Below are positions 7,555-10,248 of a stretch of DNA of 10,248 bases, piece after piece; position 1 is the stretch's first letter; the number at the start of each line of letters is the position of its first letter. The notes under the pieces are model-generated. The model was given only the letters and a program-made list of their open reading frames with translations, made no database searches and was not told where the DNA came from. Source of the DNA: CAZUMH01 sp964621645 (GTDB lineage: Bacteria; Zhuqueibacterota; QNDG01; JAGLOF01). The DNA lies in NCBI GenBank assembly GCA_964621645.1, contig CAZUMH010000109.1, positions 1-10,248 on the forward strand, in the 5' to 3' direction. Position numbers and translations under genes: made by a program.

Positions 7555-8106
7555 TTAACTCTTTTCAATCGTATTCAGTTTCAGCTGCGTATGATAATTC
7601 TGATAATATGACCAGGTTGAAAACAGATTCAGAAGCAGCGCCAGCATCAGCATGATATCCGCCCAGGGACGCAAGTGAAAAATAAAAAGCAGGACCGTCA
7701 AAGCGGTAGCCAGCGCTGAATTTTTTCCGGCCCGGTTGGATTCCAGGACAATATTCTGCTTCCGCAGGACAATGAGACCGCCGCTGAGTACGGCCAGCTC
7801 CCGAAAAAGAATAAAAAGGAAAAACCAGAGGGGGAAGGCATAGCGGGGAGAAATCACCAGGAAGAGAACGACGCTCAACACACAGATCTTGTCCGCCAGC
7901 GGATCAATGACGCGGCCCAGATCACTTTTTCGGTTAAAGCGGCGGGCAATGAATCCATCCAGAAAATCGGTAGCCAGCCCCACCGCCATGAAGATAAGGG
8001 CCTCCGGGAGCCGCCCCCGGTTTAAAAAAAACAAGATCGGCACAAAGATAATCATCCTCATAAAACTGAGGATATTAGGGACAGTCCAGATTTTTTTATC
8101 TCTCAT
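7555..8106 (-). CDS. pgsA: CDP-alcohol phosphatidyltransferase, probably PgsA
   Basis: This 183-aa membrane protein has the full CDP-alcohol phosphotransferase signature: Asp47, Asp50-Gly51, Ala54-Arg55, Gly64, Asp68 and Asp72 (in TDFLDGFIARRF and GRVIDPLADK). It has several hydrophobic segments, and WTVPNILSFMRM at the start is the usual family opening. The likely reaction is CDP-diacylglycerol plus glycerol 3-phosphate to phosphatidylglycerol phosphate, giving the phosphatidylglycerol that Lgt uses. The region after the motif (FRELAVLSGG, then NRAGKNSALATALTV) is looser than the usual PgsA pattern, so a related transferase using a different CDP-lipid or alcohol acceptor remains possible. 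A GGAG at 8114-8117, overlapping the stop of the previous gene, lies 7 nt before the ATG and fixes the start at 8106 rather than the out-of-frame ATG at 8110. Confidence 0.82.
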   Translation of the reverse strand: MRDKKIWTVPNILSFMRMIIFVPILFFLNRGRLPEALIFMAVGLATDFLDGFIARRFNRKSDLGRVIDPLADKICVLSVVLFLVISPRYAFPLWFFLFILFRELAVLSGGLIVLRKQNIVLESNRAGKNSALATALTVLLFIFHLRPWADIMLMLALLLNLFSTWSYYQNYHTQLKLNTIEKS

Positions 8107-8116
8107 CCATTTACTC

Positions 8117-9289
8117 CTACAGGAATATTTTGGCCGCGTCCAAAATGAGTTTGGGATGCTTGACCAGAGCCGCCTTGAAAAGCTGGAATCCGGTCAGTCT
8201 CTCCGGCGGGATATCCAGGAGCAATCGTGCTGTTTTATTCAAATCGTCGTCACTTAAGCTATCCACCACTCTCTTTATTTTATAGGAAAGTCTGCCCTCC
8301 TTGCCTAAACCGCGATTCCAGCTGCGGGTATAAGCGGCCAATCTGTTTCCGGAGAAATCTCCTTCACGAATGGCATCCGCCGCGACGCTTCCGGCGATCT
8401 TTCCGGCAAGAATGGCGTTAACGATGCCTCCCCCCGTAAGGGGATTGGCCTGGCGGGCAGCGTCTCCCACCAGCATTACTCCGTCCGCGGTCAGCTGTTT
8501 GAGAGGCGCGGCCACCGGCACTCCTCCCGCTATTTGAGTGAGGACCGACGCCCCGGGAAATCTCCTGCCGGTGAATTCAGTGAGATATTCCCCGGCCCTG
8601 CGTATGCGGTTGTACCCTCCGGAAATACCAAGTCCCACATTGGCGACAGTAGCACTCTTGGGGAAAATCCAGGCGTATCCTCCGGGCGCGACTTTACTGC
8701 CGAAATGTAACTCCACTCGACCCGGATCCAACCTTATTCCGGCCAGGGTATACTGAACACAGCACTCCATCTCTTCCGGAACAGGCGGCGGAGCCAGCCC
8801 GACCCAGCGGCCCACCCGTGATTCCACTCCGTCCGCTCCAATTACTATACGGGCCCGGATCCTTTTCTCTCCTTCCGGCCCGCTGATCGTGATCATCTGC
8901 CAGTTTTTTTTCTCTCGCTCCAGATTGGAAACAAACGTCCGGGTTCGCAGTACGGCACCGGCCTCGGCAGCCAGGACAGCCAAGTCGGCGTCGAAAAGTT
9001 TGCGATGCAGAATATATCCCCTGTCATCCGGATAGGCATCCACCACGGTTCCATCCGGAGCCACCATACGGGCACCCCGGATCTCGGACGCAATCCATTC
9101 GGGGCGCAGTCGTTCCACCGCTTCCTCCAGACCGGCATGGGAAACCCCTTCGGCGCAACGCACCGGTACTCCCACTTCCCTGTCTTTTTCCACTAGGAGC
9201 ACCGAGACTCCTCCCCCCGCCGCCGCTGCGGCAGCACTCGAGCCTCCGGGACCGGCACCGACTACCAGCACATCGTAGGATTCTTTCAT
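8117..9289 (-). CDS. Geranylgeranyl reductase family FAD-dependent oxidoreductase
   Basis: A flavoprotein of the geranylgeranyl reductase family, which saturates double bonds of prenyl chains in lipids, quinones or chlorophyll. From the preferred ATG it has 390 aa, a length typical of archaeal-type members. Motifs: FAD-binding VVGAGPGG (9-16); PVRCAEG (42-48), with the Cys characteristic of the archaeal-like branch; YILHRKLFD (92-100); ADGVESRVGRW (152-162); YAWIFPK then ANVGLGI (205-222), the family signature; and GDAARQANPLTGGGI (275-289), the second FAD contact. The frame is open back to 9340, but the ATG at 9287-9289 overlaps the ferredoxin stop as ATGA, like other junctions here. The ATG at 9296-9298 is the alternative. 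The ferredoxin upstream is a plausible electron donor and the UbiA enzyme a plausible source of the prenylated substrate. The true substrate is unknown. Confidence 0.88.
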   Translation of the reverse strand: MKESYDVLVVGAGPGGSSAAAAAAGGGVSVLLVEKDREVGVPVRCAEGVSHAGLEEAVERLRPEWIASEIRGARMVAPDGTVVDAYPDDRGYILHRKLFDADLAVLAAEAGAVLRTRTFVSNLEREKKNWQMITISGPEGEKRIRARIVIGADGVESRVGRWVGLAPPPVPEEMECCVQYTLAGIRLDPGRVELHFGSKVAPGGYAWIFPKSATVANVGLGISGGYNRIRRAGEYLTEFTGRRFPGASVLTQIAGGVPVAAPLKQLTADGVMLVGDAARQANPLTGGGIVNAILAGKIAGSVAADAIREGDFSGNRLAAYTRSWNRGLGKEGRLSYKIKRVVDSLSDDDLNKTARLLLDIPPERLTGFQLFKAALVKHPKLILDAAKIFL

Positions 9290-9477
9290 CGCTTCCATGT
9301 CAGCGCCCCCAGGGGACAGACAGACAGACAAAAACCGCAAATGTTACACCTGCTGTATACTACCGTCAACTCCGTCTCGGTCAGTATCAGGGCATCCCGG
9401 GGGCAGATACCAACACAGGTGCCGCAAAGGTCGCACACCTGGCGGCCGACATTTATTTCTTTTTCTCTGTTATTCAT
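9286..9477 (-). CDS. Small 2x[4Fe-4S] ferredoxin
   Basis: A 63-aa protein with two classical cluster motifs: CDLCGTCVGICP (Cys15, 18, 21, 25) and CNICGFCLSVCP (Cys44, 47, 50, 54), in the symmetrical bacterial-ferredoxin arrangement, so it should bind two [4Fe-4S] clusters and carry electrons in the cytoplasm. There is no signal peptide and no extra domain. Its ATG lies inside the last codons of the UbiA gene (8 nt overlap) with no clear ribosome binding site, suggesting translation by coupling. Its stop overlaps the reductase start. Being locked between a prenyltransferase and a prenyl reductase, it is most simply the dedicated electron donor to that reductase; this is inference from position. 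Confidence 0.92.
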   Translation of the reverse strand: MNNREKEINVGRQVCDLCGTCVGICPRDALILTETELTVVYSRCNICGFCLSVCPLGALTWKR

Positions 9478-10248
9478 TCTTAAAACTGGGATAATCGAAA
9501 TCGAAACGGATCCTATAGTACCACTTTGACCCGAAAAAAACCGCCAGGATCGGCACCAGATAAAAAGGATAGATCAGCGTCACCGCCAGGGCCAGAGCCA
9601 ATACCGAGAACTTGGTAGCACGGGTGACCTCCCTCTCTGTCTCTTTCCAGGCCCCGTATAAAAAGAAAGGCAGCATTACTCCTCCTGCAGCCAGCAGCAG
9701 CCAGTCTCTGAAAAAGGCCGCCAGAATCAGCGCCGCCGCTTCCAGCAGAAATGCCCAGCGGGCTGTCTTTGTTATCCCATAAGCCACTCCAAAAGTGATC
9801 TTCCCGGTGGCTTTGTCACCTGTACGGTCCGGCAGGGTGGTTATCAGGTACACGGAAGCCCCGGCCACCATATAGGCGATTCCGCGAAGGGGAATATATC
9901 CTTCACCACCTCCCGCCATCCATCCCAAGGAATAGATAAGGAGACCGGAAAGACCATTGGTAACCATGCCCATGATAGCGTGATCCTTCCAGCTGGCAGG
10001 AGGATAGTTATACAGCCAGCCTGAAAGCAGGATCAGTAAGGCCAGAAGTACGCCGGCCCGAGGCAGTAGCAGACAGCCCCAGACAAGCCCGGCGGAACCC
10101 AGAAGGACTGCCTCAATGTAAGCGGTCCGGAGAGGGATGATATTTTCTGAAAGCAGAAAAAGCTTCCCGTTGACTTTGTCGGTATCCCGGTCCTGAATCT
10201 GATTGAAAATAAAAATACTGCCAACGGTGAGGGAAAGGGCGACCGCCA
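9470..10248 (-). CDS. UbiA-family prenyltransferase (partial, N-terminus beyond right edge)
   Basis: The frame is open from its TAA at 9470-9472 to the right edge, giving 258 residues; about the first 30-40 are probably missing. The ATG at 9973 is an internal Met, since both sides of it encode conserved sequence. Visible residues 11-26 hold the first UbiA metal/diphosphate motif as NQIQDRDTD (Asn15, Asp19, Asp23), with Gln in place of the usual second Asp. Next come LYNYPPASWKD (typical of the next loop) and the second motif TLPDRTGDKATGK (Asp140 and Asp144). About seven hydrophobic segments are visible. The enzyme should transfer a prenyl group from a prenyl diphosphate to an acceptor in the membrane. 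The family includes MenA, UbiA, chlorophyll synthase and DGGGP synthase; I cannot assign the acceptor. It heads the visible run and overlaps the ferredoxin gene. Confidence 0.88.
   Translation of the reverse strand, partial: AVALSLTVGSIFIFNQIQDRDTDKVNGKLFLLSENIIPLRTAYIEAVLLGSAGLVWGCLLLPRAGVLLALLILLSGWLYNYPPASWKDHAIMGMVTNGLSGLLIYSLGWMAGGGEGYIPLRGIAYMVAGASVYLITTLPDRTGDKATGKITFGVAYGITKTARWAFLLEAAALILAAFFRDWLLLAAGGVMLPFFLYGAWKETEREVTRATKFSVLALALAVTLIYPFYLVPILAVFFGSKWYYRIRFDFDYPSFKNE

Noticed and set aside
6733..7558. Long plus-strand open frames (up to 248 codons) opposite ftsY
   Set aside because: They lie antisense to a gene with all FtsY motifs and encode Arg/Ser/Pro-rich sequence with no recognisable domain; they follow from codon composition of the real gene.
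9470..9973. UbiA starting at the ATG at 9973
   Set aside because: The same frame stays open to the edge and encodes the first catalytic motif and the YNYPPASWKD loop, so this Met is internal.
10033..10224. Minus-strand open frame of 63 codons near the right edge
   Set aside because: It is out of frame with the UbiA coding sequence, which continues through this region with its NQIQDRDTD motif.

Overview
The window carries eleven protein-coding genes, all on the minus strand and packed with short gaps or overlaps, so it reads from right to left as one long co-directional run. No RNA gene, mobile element, CRISPR array or long gene-free stretch was seen. The organism looks like a diderm bacterium. 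Evidence is a bacterial FtsY, RimO and de novo purine set, an Lgt, an envelope-type TPR lipoprotein, and above all a GWxTD-domain protein, a family I associate with Acidobacteria, Gemmatimonadetes and FCB-type or candidate phyla such as KSB1, Calditrichaeota and Zixibacteria. That placement is inference; no rRNA is present to confirm it.

In transcription order (right to left) the first block concerns isoprenoid and membrane lipids: a UbiA-family prenyltransferase cut by the right edge, a small 2x[4Fe-4S] ferredoxin, a geranylgeranyl-reductase-family flavoprotein, and a CDP-alcohol phosphatidyltransferase (PgsA-like). The second block covers protein targeting and ribosome modification: ftsY and rimO, joined by an ATGA overlap, followed by a secreted GWxTD protein joined to rimO by another ATGA. 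The third block is the end of purine biosynthesis: purN (third step) and purH (last two steps to IMP). The fourth is envelope lipoprotein biology: lgt, then a lipoprotein with an acidic linker and C-terminal TPR repeats that runs off the left edge and whose lipidation would itself need Lgt.

Three start codons are probably later than the longest open frame suggests (purH at a GTG at 3270, lgt at 1507, the reductase at 9289 or 9298). The most interesting feature is the UbiA, ferredoxin, geranylgeranyl reductase and CDP-alcohol transferase block. It has the same enzyme classes used in archaeal-type isoprenoid lipid synthesis, but it could equally serve menaquinone or another prenyl lipid. The sequence alone does not decide between them.
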